Part shown: positions 8,552 through 18,094 of the stretch, piece after piece
How the letters are laid out: every line of letters starts with the position of its first letter
Position numbering within the stretch: position 1 is the stretch's first letter
Assembly (NCBI GenBank): GCA_965203195.1
Contig: OZ241860.1
Coordinates: 3,286,001 to 3,350,000, forward strand
Length of the DNA stretch: 64,000 nucleotides
Reading direction: 5' to 3'
From: Bin87 sp965203195
GTDB taxonomy: Bacteria; Chloroflexota; Dehalococcoidia; Lucifugimonadales; UBA3495
Position numbers and translations under genes: made by a program
Notes under the pieces: generated by a model
What the model saw: only the letters and a program-made list of their open reading frames with translations
Told to the model about the DNA's origin: nothing
Databases searched by the model: none

Positions 8552-10102
8552 CTACCGGCCTTCTTTGATGAAGTCGGCCACGCGCTCGGCAATCATAATG
8601 GTGGTGGCGTTGGTGTTGGCGCGGATGACGTCGGGCATCACGGAGGCATCTACCACCCGCAGGTTTTCCATCCCGTACACGCGGCAGTACTGGTCAACCA
8701 CGGCGTCCAGGTCGGAGCCGGGGCCCATTTTGCAGGTGCCGGAGGAATGGTGCTGCGTGTAGGCGTTGCGGAGCAGCCACTGGTCCAGGGCGGCGTCGGA
8801 GGCCAGGTCGGCGTCGGTGGGGGACAGGCGTTCCGCCACAAAATGCCGGAAGGCGGGCTGTTCGGCAATCCGAATGCCCAGCCGCACGGCAGCGCGCATC
8901 CGCTGGCGGTCCACGGGGTCGGAGAGGTAGTCGTAGAACAGGTCGGGCTGGATGTGGGGGTCGGTGGAAGCCAGGCGCAGGCGGCCGGCGGTGACGGCGT
9001 TTTGCAGGGCGGCGCTGAACCCGAAGTGGAAGTCGTCGGATTCAATGTTCACGCTGACGGGGCGGTGTTCGCTGGTCATCAGGATGGGCGCCAGCTGGAT
9101 GTCGCCCCGGGTGCCCGTGCCTTCGGGGCTGTAGCGCAGCCCCACCTGGATGCTGGGGGCGTCCAGGTCGGGCGGGTCGCCGATGCCGCGAAAGAGGCTG
9201 AACACGGCGGGATGGTCGCGCAGGTTTTCGCCTACGCCGGGCAGATCGTGGACCACGGGGATGCCCATTTCCCGCAGGTGTCCGGCCGGCCCTACGCCGG
9301 AGAGCAGCAGGATTTGGGGCGAGGCGATGGCGCCGCCGGCGAGGATGATCCGGTCGCCATAGACCTCAAAGATGTCGCCGCCGCTTTCGGCGGACACGCC
9401 CACGGCCTTTTTGCCGTCAAAGAGGATGCGGCGCGCCACCACGCCGCCGCGCACGGTCAGGTTGAGGCGGTGGCGGGACATTGACAGGTAGGTTAGGGAG
9501 GCGCTCATCCGCACGCCGTCGATGTTGTTCAGCGGGCGGGCGGCCACGCCGTTGGAGTCGGGGTGGTTCTGGTCGGGATCCGCGGGGAAGCCCAGGGCGC
9601 GGCAGGTATCGTAGAAAGCGGCGGCTACGGGCAGCCATTCCTCGCGTTTGTAGCGGCGCACGGGGATGGGGCCGGAGTTGCCGTGGAAGTCGTCGCCGCC
9701 GAAGTCCAGGTCATTTTCCAGACGCCGGAAGTAGGGCAGCACTTTGGTGAAAGACCATTCGTCGTTGCCCCAGACGGCCCAGTTGTCGTAATCCTCGGGG
9801 ACGCCGCGGAACAGCACCTGGCCGTTGATGCTGCTGGAGCCGCCCATAGCCTTGCCGCGGGGGATGATGATGGGTTCATCCTGCTGGGGAGTGCCCCGGG
9901 CGGCGTAGCCCCAGCTGTGGGGGCCGTAGGCGGAACGCCAGACGTTGTTGCCCTGTTTGAGGTCAACGGGCAGGCGCTCAAAGTCGGGATAGTCGGGGCC
10001 GGCTTCCAGGAGCAGGGCGGACACGCCGGCGTCCTCGGTGAGGCGGGCGGCCAGGGTGCAGCCGGCGGAACCCCCGCCGATGATGATGTAGTCGTACTTC
10101 AT
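8552..10102 (-). CDS. GMC-family FAD oxidoreductase (choline dehydrogenase-like)
   Basis: The 516-residue flavoprotein starts with the FAD-binding YDYIIIGGGSAGC fold and shows GMC signatures GKAMGGSSSINGQ and ASPQILLLSGVGP, with the C-terminal active-site region AYTQHHSSGTCKMG and VVDASVMPD. GMC enzymes oxidise alcohols or choline-like substrates; the substrate here cannot be told from sequence. Length is typical. ATG 10102 was chosen because it opens the Rossmann motif directly; 83 codons upstream are in frame but look non-coding. It is divergent from dapB. Confidence 0.9.
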   Translation of the reverse strand: MKYDYIIIGGGSAGCTLAARLTEDAGVSALLLEAGPDYPDFERLPVDLKQGNNVWRSAYGPHSWGYAARGTPQQDEPIIIPRGKAMGGSSSINGQVLFRGVPEDYDNWAVWGNDEWSFTKVLPYFRRLENDLDFGGDDFHGNSGPIPVRRYKREEWLPVAAAFYDTCRALGFPADPDQNHPDSNGVAARPLNNIDGVRMSASLTYLSMSRHRLNLTVRGGVVARRILFDGKKAVGVSAESGGDIFEVYGDRIILAGGAIASPQILLLSGVGPAGHLREMGIPVVHDLPGVGENLRDHPAVFSLFRGIGDPPDLDAPSIQVGLRYSPEGTGTRGDIQLAPILMTSEHRPVSVNIESDDFHFGFSAALQNAVTAGRLRLASTDPHIQPDLFYDYLSDPVDRQRMRAAVRLGIRIAEQPAFRHFVAERLSPTDADLASDAALDQWLLRNAYTQHHSSGTCKMGPGSDLDAVVDQYCRVYGMENLRVVDASVMPDVIRANTNATTIMIAERVADFIKEGR

Positions 10103-10312
10103 AGCGTTATCGTCCTCAAGGAAGTCCGTAACCTGGTTATGGTTGGCGCCGGGCGCGGGCGGGCGCCGGCGGGGATTATAGCGCCCGGCGGCATCCGGGC
10201 AATACCGCTGGCCGGCGAAGGTTTGGGGGCGGCGGCGGGACCGGGATAGCGGGATGATGTAGATGTATTGGAATGGCGCGGCGGGCGCGTCCGGTGTGAT
10301 ATATTGCCCCCC

Positions 10313-10347
10313 GCATCGCATCGCATCGCACTGCATCGCATTGCATC
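10313..10347 (+). repeat. Short GCATC/GCATCG repeat in the dapB leader
   Basis: GCATC occurs five times in 35 bp, partly as perfect tandem units and partly with 1-2 base interruptions. It lies 23 bp before the dapB start and about 200 bp from the divergent GMC gene, inside the probable leader. Confidence 0.75.
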
Positions 10348-10369
10348 CCAAATCCGGGGGTACAGGCTT

Positions 10370-11224
10370 ATGAGTAACGCAGCCAACGAGGACGGCGGCC
10401 CTGTTGCGGACGGCAGCTCCGTTTCAGGGGACGGCGGCCCCATTTCGGTGGTGGTGCATGGGGCTACCGGGCGCATGGGCGCCGAAACGGTGCGCGCCAT
10501 TGCGGCGGCCGGCGACCTGTTGCTGGTTGGCGGGGCCTGCCACACCCCGCGCGGCGCTACGCTGTCCACCCCCGCCGGCGCAGTCCCGCTGAGCACCGAC
10601 CTGGCCGGGCTGCTGGACGCGGTACGCCCGCAGGTAATGGTGGAGTTCACCCACGCCGACGCGTGTATGGAAGCCGCGCCCCTGGCCGCCCAGCGGGGCG
10701 TGCATATGGTACTGGGGGCCAGCGGGCTGAACGCCGACCAGCTGCGGGTTCTGGACACGATGAGCCGGGAGCATAATGTCGGCGTCATTGTTGCGCCCAA
10801 CTTTGCCCTGGGCGCCGTGGTGCTGAAAAAGCTGGCCGAGGCGGCGGCGGCATTCTTTGACTATGCGGATGTGGTGGAAGCCCACCACGAGCTGAAAATT
10901 GACGCGCCCTCCGGGTTTTCGCTGGCGGTGGCGCAGGCGATGCGGGCGGCGCGCGGCGCGGATTTCCGGCGCAACGAAACCGCTGTGCATCATCTGCCGG
11001 AAACGCGGGGCGGGAATGTGGGCGGCGTGGGCCTGCACAGCCTGCGGCTGCCCGGCCGCAGCGCCCATCACGAGGCGATCTTCGGCGCCGCCGGGCAGAC
11101 CTTGAGCATCCGGCACGATACGCTGGACCGCACCTGCTATATGCCGGGGGTACTGCGCTGCATCCGGGAGGTGGTCCGGCGTCCCGGCCTTACCGTGGGG
11201 CTGGAGGAGGTGCTGGGGCTTTAG
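10370..11224 (+). CDS. dapB: 4-hydroxy-tetrahydrodipicolinate reductase
   Basis: DapB reduces the product of DapA in lysine and meso-diaminopimelate synthesis using NAD(P)H. The 284-residue protein has the nucleotide-binding HGATGRMG, the conserved VEFTHAD, GASGLN (usually GTTG), APNFALGAVV and the substrate loop EAHHELKIDAPSGF (usually HHxxKxDAPSGT). Met 10370 is the start that removes an improbable leader encoded by the GCATC repeats. The Thr-to-Phe change after DAPSG and GASG for GTTG are small departures from the textbook motif. No other lysine gene is adjacent, but a DapA-like domain is encoded at 31597-33768. Confidence 0.88.
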   Translation: MSNAANEDGGPVADGSSVSGDGGPISVVVHGATGRMGAETVRAIAAAGDLLLVGGACHTPRGATLSTPAGAVPLSTDLAGLLDAVRPQVMVEFTHADACMEAAPLAAQRGVHMVLGASGLNADQLRVLDTMSREHNVGVIVAPNFALGAVVLKKLAEAAAAFFDYADVVEAHHELKIDAPSGFSLAVAQAMRAARGADFRRNETAVHHLPETRGGNVGGVGLHSLRLPGRSAHHEAIFGAAGQTLSIRHDTLDRTCYMPGVLRCIREVVRRPGLTVGLEEVLGL

Positions 11225-11377
11225 ACTGCCGCCGCATTGCGCCCGCCCGGTTTCCGTCTGCGCCCGGCGGATCGCTTGCCCGGCCCGGTTTTATTTGCTA
11301 GTCTGGCGGACGGATACCGGCCGGGCGATCCGCTGCCCCTGCCCCTCCCCTCATCCCTTCCGGCGTGGACATACCTC

Positions 11378-12826
11378 GTGAACGCTGCTGCCGACCGTTT
11401 CCGGGATTACGACCTGGACGACGCCATATACGACGAACTTTTTGGGCGCGACGGCCGTCCCCGGGCGGGGACGGAGGCGCTGTACGATACGCTCTGCAAC
11501 CTGTCGACGACGGAGCTGGCGGGCATCCCGGAACGGGTGAGCAGCGCCTTCGCCAACGAGGGGATTACCTTTACGGTTTATGGGGACGAGGAGGCGGAGG
11601 AGCGGATTATACCCATTGACTGCGTGCCGCGGGTGCTGTCGGGCGCCGAATGGCGGCATTTGGAGCAGGGGCTGGCGCAGCGGGTGCGGACGCTGAACCT
11701 GTTTTTGCAGGATGTGTACGGGGAGGCGCGGATTATCGCCGACGGGGTGATCCCCGCCGCTGTGGTGCAGGACTGCCCGCAGTATCGCCCGGAGCTGCGG
11801 GGCTTTACGCCGCCGCAGGGAGCGTGGGTGGCCATCAGCGGCATTGACCTGGTACGCACCAACGACGGGTTTTTTGTGCTGGAGGATAATCTGCGGGTTC
11901 CGTCGGGCGTTTCCTATATGATCGCCAACCGGCGGGCGGCCAAGGCCAGCCTGCGCCGGGTGTACCGCAATTCCCGCGTGCAGGAGGTGGATGGCTACGG
12001 CCGGATGCTGCTGGAGACGCTGCGGGAACTGTCGCCGGGCGGTCGGCCCGACCCGCAGATCGCGCTGCTGACGCCGGGGGTGTACAATTCGGCGTTCTAC
12101 GAGCACATCTTTCTGGCCGGCGAAATCGGGGCCGAACTGGTGGAAGGGCGGGATCTGCTGGTGAGAGACGGGTTCGTGTATATGCGCACCACCGGGGGGT
12201 TGCAGCGGGTGGATATAATCTACCGGCGGGTTGACGATGATTTTCTGGATCCGGAGGTTTTCCGCTCCGATTCGGTGCTGGGCGTGCCGGGCCTGCTTTA
12301 CGCCTACCGGCGGGGGAATGTGGCGCTGGTCAACGCCCCCGGCACCGGGGTGGCGGACGACAAAAGCGTGTATGCCTATGTGCCGGATATGATTCGCTAC
12401 TATCTGCGCGAGGAACCGATACTCGGCAATGTGGAAACCTACCTGTGCCGCACCCCGGAAGGGCTGGAATATACGCTGGACAATCTGGAGCGGCTGGTGG
12501 TGAAGCAGGTGGGCGGTTCGGGGGGCTACGGGATGCTGGTGGGGCCGCACGCCACGCCGGCGGAACGGGCGGAGTACGCCGAGGGGATCCGGGCGCATCC
12601 GGCGGGGTTTGTGTCGCAGCCCACGCTGGCGCTTTCGCGGGCGCCGTGCCTGATTGACGGGCGCTTTGAGCCGCGCCATGTTGACCTGCGGCCTTTTGTG
12701 CTTTACGGCAAGGAAACGCGGATCGCGCCGGGGGCCTTCTGCCGGGTGGCGCTGCGCCGGGGCAGCCTGGTGGTTAATTCCAGCCAGGGCGGCGGCGGCA
12801 AGGATCTCTGGGCGCTGGAGGAATGA
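11378..12826 (+). CDS. Circularly permuted ATP-grasp protein (DUF404/DUF407)
   Basis: The 482-residue protein belongs to the circularly permuted ATP-grasp type 2 family. It shows YDELFGRDGRPR near the N-terminus, FVLEDNLRVPSGVSYM, VGVPGLLYAY-like nucleotide-site residues and the late VVKQVGGSGGYGMLVGP glycine loop. These proteins are thought to ligate amino or amide groups, usually beside an alpha-E protein, as here. GTG 11378 starts at the family N-terminus; 47 further codons upstream are open but Pro/Arg-rich. Stop and next start overlap, so translation is coupled. Confidence 0.85.
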   Translation: MNAAADRFRDYDLDDAIYDELFGRDGRPRAGTEALYDTLCNLSTTELAGIPERVSSAFANEGITFTVYGDEEAEERIIPIDCVPRVLSGAEWRHLEQGLAQRVRTLNLFLQDVYGEARIIADGVIPAAVVQDCPQYRPELRGFTPPQGAWVAISGIDLVRTNDGFFVLEDNLRVPSGVSYMIANRRAAKASLRRVYRNSRVQEVDGYGRMLLETLRELSPGGRPDPQIALLTPGVYNSAFYEHIFLAGEIGAELVEGRDLLVRDGFVYMRTTGGLQRVDIIYRRVDDDFLDPEVFRSDSVLGVPGLLYAYRRGNVALVNAPGTGVADDKSVYAYVPDMIRYYLREEPILGNVETYLCRTPEGLEYTLDNLERLVVKQVGGSGGYGMLVGPHATPAERAEYAEGIRAHPAGFVSQPTLALSRAPCLIDGRFEPRHVDLRPFVLYGKETRIAPGAFCRVALRRGSLVVNSSQGGGGKDLWALEE

Positions 12827-12831
12827 TGCCG

Positions 12832-13878
12832 ATGCTGGCGCGCAGCGCCCAGGGTTTGTACTGGATGGGCCGCTACCTGGAGCGGGCGGCGCACTTATGC
12901 CGGCAGTTGCAGTTGCAGACGGCGGCGCTGGCGGACCGTTCCATTCCCGAAATCTACGCCGGCTGGAACCGGATTTACGGCAGCCTGCACCGCCAGCCGC
13001 CGGGGGGCAGCCTGGCGTGGTTTTACAACGGCATTGGGGGCAGCGATGACATTGGCGGCGGCATTGCGCCGGCACAAAGTCAGGGGCAAGGACAGGGCGA
13101 TCCCGGGGATGACTACACGCTGGCCGATTCTTTTGCCTTGGCGGACGACCTGACTTTTGAGCGTTCCAATCCCGGCTCGGTGTGGAGCTGTTTTGCCCAG
13201 GGGCGGGAAAATGCACGGCAGATGCGCCACTGCATCAGCGCCGAAATGTGGACTTCGCTCAATTTGGCCTACCTGCGGATCCAGCAGGTGCGGATTACCG
13301 ACATCTGGGCGGCGTCGCCGGAAAGTTTCTATGCGGCGACTTCGGCGGACATAGACACTTTTATGGGCGTGGCGGCGGCTACGATGTACCGGGGGGAGGG
13401 GTGGCACTTTATGCAGCTAGGGCGGTTTGTGGAGCGGGCGCAGCAGGTGGCGGCGGTGCTGCTGGCGCAGACGGACGCCGATATGGGGGCGTCGGTGGAG
13501 CAGTCGGAATCGGACTGGGTTACGCTGCTGCGGGCGCATCATGCTTATGAGGAATACACCCGGGCCTACGGGGTTGCGGCGCGGCCGGAGCCGGCGCTGG
13601 ATTTGCTGGTGACCGACCCGCTACTGCCCAATTCCATCTGCCGGTCGCTGGACCGGGCGGAGCTGGAGCTGGCGGCGCTGGGCGCGGCGCCGGATGCGGC
13701 CGCGGCGGCGGCAGTGCGGCGGCTGTCGGGCCGGCTGCGGGCGGTGGCGCATTACGAATGGCCGGATCGGGACGACCGGACGGAGCTGCTGCGGCGCATT
13801 GACGCGCACTGCCGGGAGCTGCACGACCTGATTACGCTGACCTATTTTGAGTATCCCGTCGCCGGGCCGGCGCGCTAG
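12832..13878 (+). CDS. Alpha-E domain protein (DUF403)
   Basis: The 348-residue helical protein opens with MLARSAQGLYWMGRYLERA, matching the alpha-E family start (MLSRxAxxLYWxGRYxERA), and ends with the DLITLTYFEYP segment. ATG 12832 was chosen over 12823 and 12826 because GGAGGA at 12817-12822 is 9 nt upstream and the family begins at this Met. It forms an operon with the ATP-grasp gene; such pairs are predicted to make or modify a peptide-like product, but the product is unknown. A Gly/Gln-rich insertion lies near residues 65-90. Confidence 0.86.
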   Translation: MLARSAQGLYWMGRYLERAAHLCRQLQLQTAALADRSIPEIYAGWNRIYGSLHRQPPGGSLAWFYNGIGGSDDIGGGIAPAQSQGQGQGDPGDDYTLADSFALADDLTFERSNPGSVWSCFAQGRENARQMRHCISAEMWTSLNLAYLRIQQVRITDIWAASPESFYAATSADIDTFMGVAAATMYRGEGWHFMQLGRFVERAQQVAAVLLAQTDADMGASVEQSESDWVTLLRAHHAYEEYTRAYGVAARPEPALDLLVTDPLLPNSICRSLDRAELELAALGAAPDAAAAAAVRRLSGRLRAVAHYEWPDRDDRTELLRRIDAHCRELHDLITLTYFEYPVAGPAR

Positions 13879-13929
13879 TAAGGTTGGCGGCCTGCCGACG
13901 GGTTTCGTTAACCGGCGTCAAGGCAACGA

Positions 13930-14751
13930 GGATGCGCCCTGATTCACGGGGAAGTTCCGGTCAGGAAGGGGGTTCCGGCGGGCGGGGACATCGCGGCGGC
14001 GGGCGGCAGCAGGTGGGCGGTGGCAGGGCAGTTTTCATTGGGAAGGCGGCTCCTTTCCGGTGGGGCAAGTGGTTGGCGATTGGCGGTTGATGACGGATAG
14101 TGAAGGGACACCGGGGGGTTGTCCGGGCAAACCGGAGTTGCCAGGTTGTCGGCGCTACGGCCTGAGAGCGTAACGCGTGGGATTTCGTCCTAGTTTTCCG
14201 TGTCCCGGACGGACTTACGACAAGCAAAAGCAGGTTCAGGGCCTGCTCCGGCGAGCCGGTTCGGTCATCCGGCACGGCACGGTGGTGACATCCGCTGGCT
14301 GGCACAGAACTACACGGGCCGTACGATACATACAGCGACGAAGCAGGACCAGCTGCATAGTGAATTCCGACAAGGGTTAGGCCGTTTCCTGGCGGGCCGG
14401 CCAGCCCGAAACTTTCCCCCGGTGTGGGTGTGATGCGGTTGGTTGGCCGGTGGACGCCGCTGACCAGCGACGCCCACGCAGCCATTCGATAGCGTGACGC
14501 GGTTGGTTGAGCCGTCGGTCGGTGGACAGGGTTGTCCAGTTGGTTCACACAAAAGCGAAGCCTTATGCCGCCGCGATGCCCGTCGCGCGCCGGGAGTGGT
14601 GGCGGTGGCCGTCCGGTGTAGCGCGCTAGAAAGCTTTGCCGGCGGCCGGGGCTGCTTTACCCACTTATCAGCATAATGGACTGGTGTTCAGAGGCGCAAG
14701 GGGCGGTGTGTCACTAACGGGCGGCGAATTTTAAAATCCGGCGGGCGGATT
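13930..14751 (+). repeat. Dispersed ~0.8 kb repeat element, copy A
   Basis: First of three copies (also 24821-25667 reverse and 52100-52887). Shared blocks include a left part beginning GGATGCGCC (A and B), a near-invariant core around 14290-14440 and a right end GCGGGCGGATT. Hairpins kept in all copies include GGACA..TGTCC twice and GCCCG..CGGGC. Short reading frames inside differ between copies mainly at amino-acid-changing sites, so they do not look like genes. It could be a large structured RNA or a non-autonomous mobile element; clear terminal inverted repeats are not seen. Confidence 0.8.
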
Positions 14752-14753
14752 TT
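14733..14753. terminator. Hairpin at the right end of repeat copy A
   Basis: AAAATCCG and CGGATTTT form a perfect 8-bp stem around a 5-nt loop, flanked by A/T runs on both sides. It could terminate transcription from either direction, including the MFS gene that ends at 14793 on the reverse strand. The stem is less perfect in the other two copies. Confidence 0.5.
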
Positions 14754-14792
14754 TAGGACGGGTTTGCGGGATAGACAGGGGCGCCGGCATCG

Positions 14793-16304
14793 TTACGGGG
14801 CGCGGCTGCGGGCGGGCTGGCGGGCGCGCAGGGCGAATCCGAAGGCGGCCAATGCGGCGGTGGCGGCGCCGATGCGGAAAACATCCCGGTAGGCCAGCAG
14901 AAAGGCGGCGGTTTCGGGCCGGGTGAGGGCGTAGTAATCGTCCAGGGCGGCGAAAACGGCGCCGACCGCCGCCACGCAGAGCACGGTTCCCGATGCCTGC
15001 GCCAGGGACATTGCGCCGGATGCGGTGCCGTAGCGCGCCGAAGGAACGCTGCCCAGCATCAGGGCGTAGGCGGCGGACTGGAACCACCCCACGCCCAGGC
15101 CCACGATAGCGATGCTTGCCACCGGGCGCCAGATGGGGGAGTGGGCGTCCAGCAGGGACATCGCCAGCAGGCCGGCGGCGGTCAGCGTCAGGCCGACGGC
15201 GCCTACGGGCCGCACGCCCCAGCGGTCGCACAGCCAGCCCCCGACGGGCGCGGAGAGTATGTTGCAGGCGGACATTGTGGCGAACATTACGCCCAGGGTC
15301 ACCGGGCTGCGCCCCAGGGCATCGGTAATGTAGAAGGGAAAGATGAACCAGATGACGAACTGGGAGAAGTGGCCCAGGAACATCGCCGCCGCCGCCGTCT
15401 GGAAGCCGGGCAGCCGCGCCAGAGCGCCGGGGATTACCGGGGCGGCGGCGCGGCGTTCCGTCCGGATCAGGGCGGCCAGCAGGAACGGTGCGGCGGCCAG
15501 CAGGGTGATGACCACGGGCGCATTCCAGCCTACGGCCTGCCCCAGGCGGAGGCCAATCATCAGGCAGAGCAGGAGGGACAGAACCAGGGCAGCGCCGGCC
15601 AGGTCAAAGCGCTGTTCCGGGGGCGAGCCGGCGCCGGCGGGGGCCAGGCGTCCGGGGACGACGAGGATGCCGATGACCAGCGCGGGCAGGGCTAGGGGTA
15701 TCCGTCCGGCGAACACGGCGGGCCAGTCGAAAGCCTGCACCAGGGGGCCGGCGGCCAGGGTAGAGGCGACCATGCCCAGGGCCAGGCTGGCGGAGGTGAA
15801 GCCCATACTCAAGCCGCGGCGGCGTTCCGGGAATACGGCGGCAGCGATGGCCGGGGCTACGCTGTAAAGGCAGCCCGTACCCAGGGCTTGCAGTACCCGA
15901 AAGCCGACCATTATTTCCAGGGTGGGCGCGAGGGCCAGGCAGACCATAGAGATGAGGTAGGTTGCCGTGCCGAACAGGTACACCAGGCGGAGTCCGAAGC
16001 GGTCGGCGAAGGCGCCGGCGCCCAGGGCCAGGCCGGCGCGGGTGGCGATGAATACCACGATGACCCACTGGACGGCGGCCAGGTCGGTGGCGAAGGCGTC
16101 GCGCATAGCCGGCAGGGCTACGTTCACGGAAAAGTCCAGGGACGCCAGCATCATACCGAGGGCGGCGGCAGCGGCCAGGGCGGCCGTGCGCCAGGAAAGG
16201 CGGCGGCCGGCGGTGGGCGGCCGGGGTGGGTCGCCTTGACGCGGATCGCCTTGACAGGGGTCGCTTTGCGGTCGGTGGCTATGCGGTTGGTCGGCGGGGG
16301 GCAT
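14793..16304 (-). CDS. MFS transporter, DHA2-like
   Basis: The 503-residue membrane carrier has an MFS layout with ASLDFSVNVALPAM in the first helix, the loop 2-3 signature GAFADRFGLRLVYLFG, and SMGFTSASLALGMV, matching proton-coupled 14-helix drug-export carriers (EmrB/QacA type). The substrate is unknown. ATG 16304 precedes a short His/Pro-rich N-tail; a start closer to the first helix is possible. It is divergent from another MFS gene at 16611. Confidence 0.85.
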   Translation of the reverse strand: MPPADQPHSHRPQSDPCQGDPRQGDPPRPPTAGRRLSWRTAALAAAAALGMMLASLDFSVNVALPAMRDAFATDLAAVQWVIVVFIATRAGLALGAGAFADRFGLRLVYLFGTATYLISMVCLALAPTLEIMVGFRVLQALGTGCLYSVAPAIAAAVFPERRRGLSMGFTSASLALGMVASTLAAGPLVQAFDWPAVFAGRIPLALPALVIGILVVPGRLAPAGAGSPPEQRFDLAGAALVLSLLLCLMIGLRLGQAVGWNAPVVITLLAAAPFLLAALIRTERRAAAPVIPGALARLPGFQTAAAAMFLGHFSQFVIWFIFPFYITDALGRSPVTLGVMFATMSACNILSAPVGGWLCDRWGVRPVGAVGLTLTAAGLLAMSLLDAHSPIWRPVASIAIVGLGVGWFQSAAYALMLGSVPSARYGTASGAMSLAQASGTVLCVAAVGAVFAALDDYYALTRPETAAFLLAYRDVFRIGAATAALAAFGFALRARQPARSRAP

Positions 16305-16465
16305 AGCCGCTGATTGTACGGCATTGCGGGGCGGTGCGTAGCGCCGGATGCGGCGGCCGGCGGGCGTTCCCGCCGGCCGGAAATGCCGGGTCGGAAACGC
16401 CCGGCAGGAACGCCCGGCTGGAAATGCCTGGTTCGGAAACGCGGGCATCGGCGCCGGCAAAGGCG

Positions 16466-16493
16466 TTGACCATCCGGTTTCGTGGGTTATAAT
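16466..16493 (+). promoter_or_regulatory. Sigma-70-type promoter for the MFS gene at 16611
   Basis: TTGACC (16466-16471), a 16-bp spacer and a perfect TATAAT (16488-16493) precede the MFS gene with a leader of about 110 nt. Confidence 0.7.
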
Positions 16494-16610
16494 GCGCCTT
16501 ATCATCATCTGCCCTTGCCCCGTCGCGAACCGCGCGCGGGTTACGGACCGGCGGCGGCGCGGTTGCGCCCCGCGTTCCGGGCCGGGCGCGGGCGCGGCAG
16601 GAGTGACAAT

Positions 16611-18017
16611 ATGGCCACGGCCCCCGTACCGCAGCGCAGCTATCTGGCACAGAAGGCGCATCGTTTTCTGGCGGCGCTGGTGTTCCGCGATTTCCGATTT
16701 CTGGCGGTGGCGGCGCTGTGCAGCGGCAGCGGAGCGTGGGCGCTCATCGTGGCGCGGGGCGCGTGGGTCTATGGCATCCCGGAGTTGCAGGGCAACTGGG
16801 GCGCCTGGGTAGGGCTGATTACCTTTGCGGCGATGTCGCCCCGCTTTTTCGCCACGCCGTTTATCGGCTACCTGGCCGACCGGGTCACGCGGAAACGGCT
16901 GTTGCAGTGGGTGTACGGGTTGCAGCTGTTGCAGGCGTCGGTGATGGCCGTGCTGGTGATGCTGGGGGTGAGCAACCCCTGGTATGTGGTGGCGCTGGCG
17001 GTAATCAACGGCACGCTGCGGGCCACGCAGCAGACGGGGGCGCAGTCGCTGGCGCCGAATCTGGTGGACCGGGAACGGCTGCCCAACGCGGTGGCGCTGA
17101 ATGAGGCGATGCAGCAGGGTTCGCGGGCGGTGGGGCCGGCGATACTGCTGGCGGTGGCCGCATCGGTCGGGGCCGGCGCGATCTTCGAATCGGGCGGCGG
17201 CATACCGCTGGATCTGGGCAACCTGGTCTTGACGCTGGGGACATCGGCCATTGTGTTCTGGGCGTGCGCGGCCTTTTACCTGGTGGCGCTGATTGCGTCG
17301 CTGAACATACGGACGGTTTCCAGCGGACGGATTGACCGGCGGCTCAGCTTCTGGGCGAACACGGCCGCCGGCTTCGCCTATTCCTACCGGACGCCGCTGG
17401 TGTTCGGCATCATTCTGATGGCGCTGGCGCACTGCGTGCTGGTGATGTCTTTTGAGTCGATGCTGCCGCCGCTGGCGCTGGAAAAGCTGTCGCCGGACGG
17501 GGTGACTTTCAATCAGAACGATGTTTATGCGCTGATGACGGCATTGGGCATCGGGGCGCTGCTGTCGTCCATATTCGTGGGCGGCATCATCAGCCATATG
17601 ACCAGGGGCCGCGTCTTTCTGGTTTTGGGGTTCACCAGCAGCCTGACGCCTATCGGGTTGGGGCTGTCGGCGCAGACCGGCATATCGATCATCGCCGCCA
17701 TATTGATGGGCCTGGGCACCGCCGGTTTTATGACCATTACGCATACCATCATTCAGCAGGTGGTGCCGGACGAGATCCGGGGGCGGGTGGCGGCGGTGTA
17801 TTCCATGCACGTGGGGGGCAGCATGGCCTTCGCCAACCTGCTGTACGGGCGGCTGGCGGATGAATGGTCGGCGGGGGATATAATGGCCGTTGCCGGCGCC
17901 GCTTTCACCATCGTGGTGATTGGAACTATCATCGCCAGCGGGTTCTGGCGGGGGATTTACTTCCGCGGCGAGGCGCGCCCGGCGGCCGCGGCGGCCACTC
18001 CGGCCGGGGGCGACTAG
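16611..18017 (+). CDS. MFS transporter, EntS/MFS_3-like
   Basis: The 468-residue carrier has 10-12 predicted membrane helices, with FRDFRFLAVAALCSG at the first helix, FIGYLADRVTRKRLL in loop 2-3, and LAPNLVDRERLPNAVALNEA, a signature of the EntS/TIGR00900-like exporters. ATG 16611 follows an AGGAG site at 16599-16603. A good promoter lies upstream. Substrate unknown. The MFS gene at 14793 is divergent, and an aminomutase-like gene follows after 77 bp. Confidence 0.86.
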   Translation: MATAPVPQRSYLAQKAHRFLAALVFRDFRFLAVAALCSGSGAWALIVARGAWVYGIPELQGNWGAWVGLITFAAMSPRFFATPFIGYLADRVTRKRLLQWVYGLQLLQASVMAVLVMLGVSNPWYVVALAVINGTLRATQQTGAQSLAPNLVDRERLPNAVALNEAMQQGSRAVGPAILLAVAASVGAGAIFESGGGIPLDLGNLVLTLGTSAIVFWACAAFYLVALIASLNIRTVSSGRIDRRLSFWANTAAGFAYSYRTPLVFGIILMALAHCVLVMSFESMLPPLALEKLSPDGVTFNQNDVYALMTALGIGALLSSIFVGGIISHMTRGRVFLVLGFTSSLTPIGLGLSAQTGISIIAAILMGLGTAGFMTITHTIIQQVVPDEIRGRVAAVYSMHVGGSMAFANLLYGRLADEWSAGDIMAVAGAAFTIVVIGTIIASGFWRGIYFRGEARPAAAAATPAGGD

Positions 18018-18094
18018 GTTCCGTCGGTGCCGGCGCCGGCGGGCGGCGGCGGCATACAATTGTTAATGACGAATTGGGGTAATGGAGCACCATT

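Noticed and set aside
10313..10347. GCATC repeats as a CRISPR array
   Set aside because: Units are 5 bp with no spacers and no cas genes.
14177..14380. Short frames inside the repeat copies (67-84 residues) as genes
   Set aside because: Differences between copies change amino acids more often than not, copy C has an early stop, and no ribosome site is consistent.
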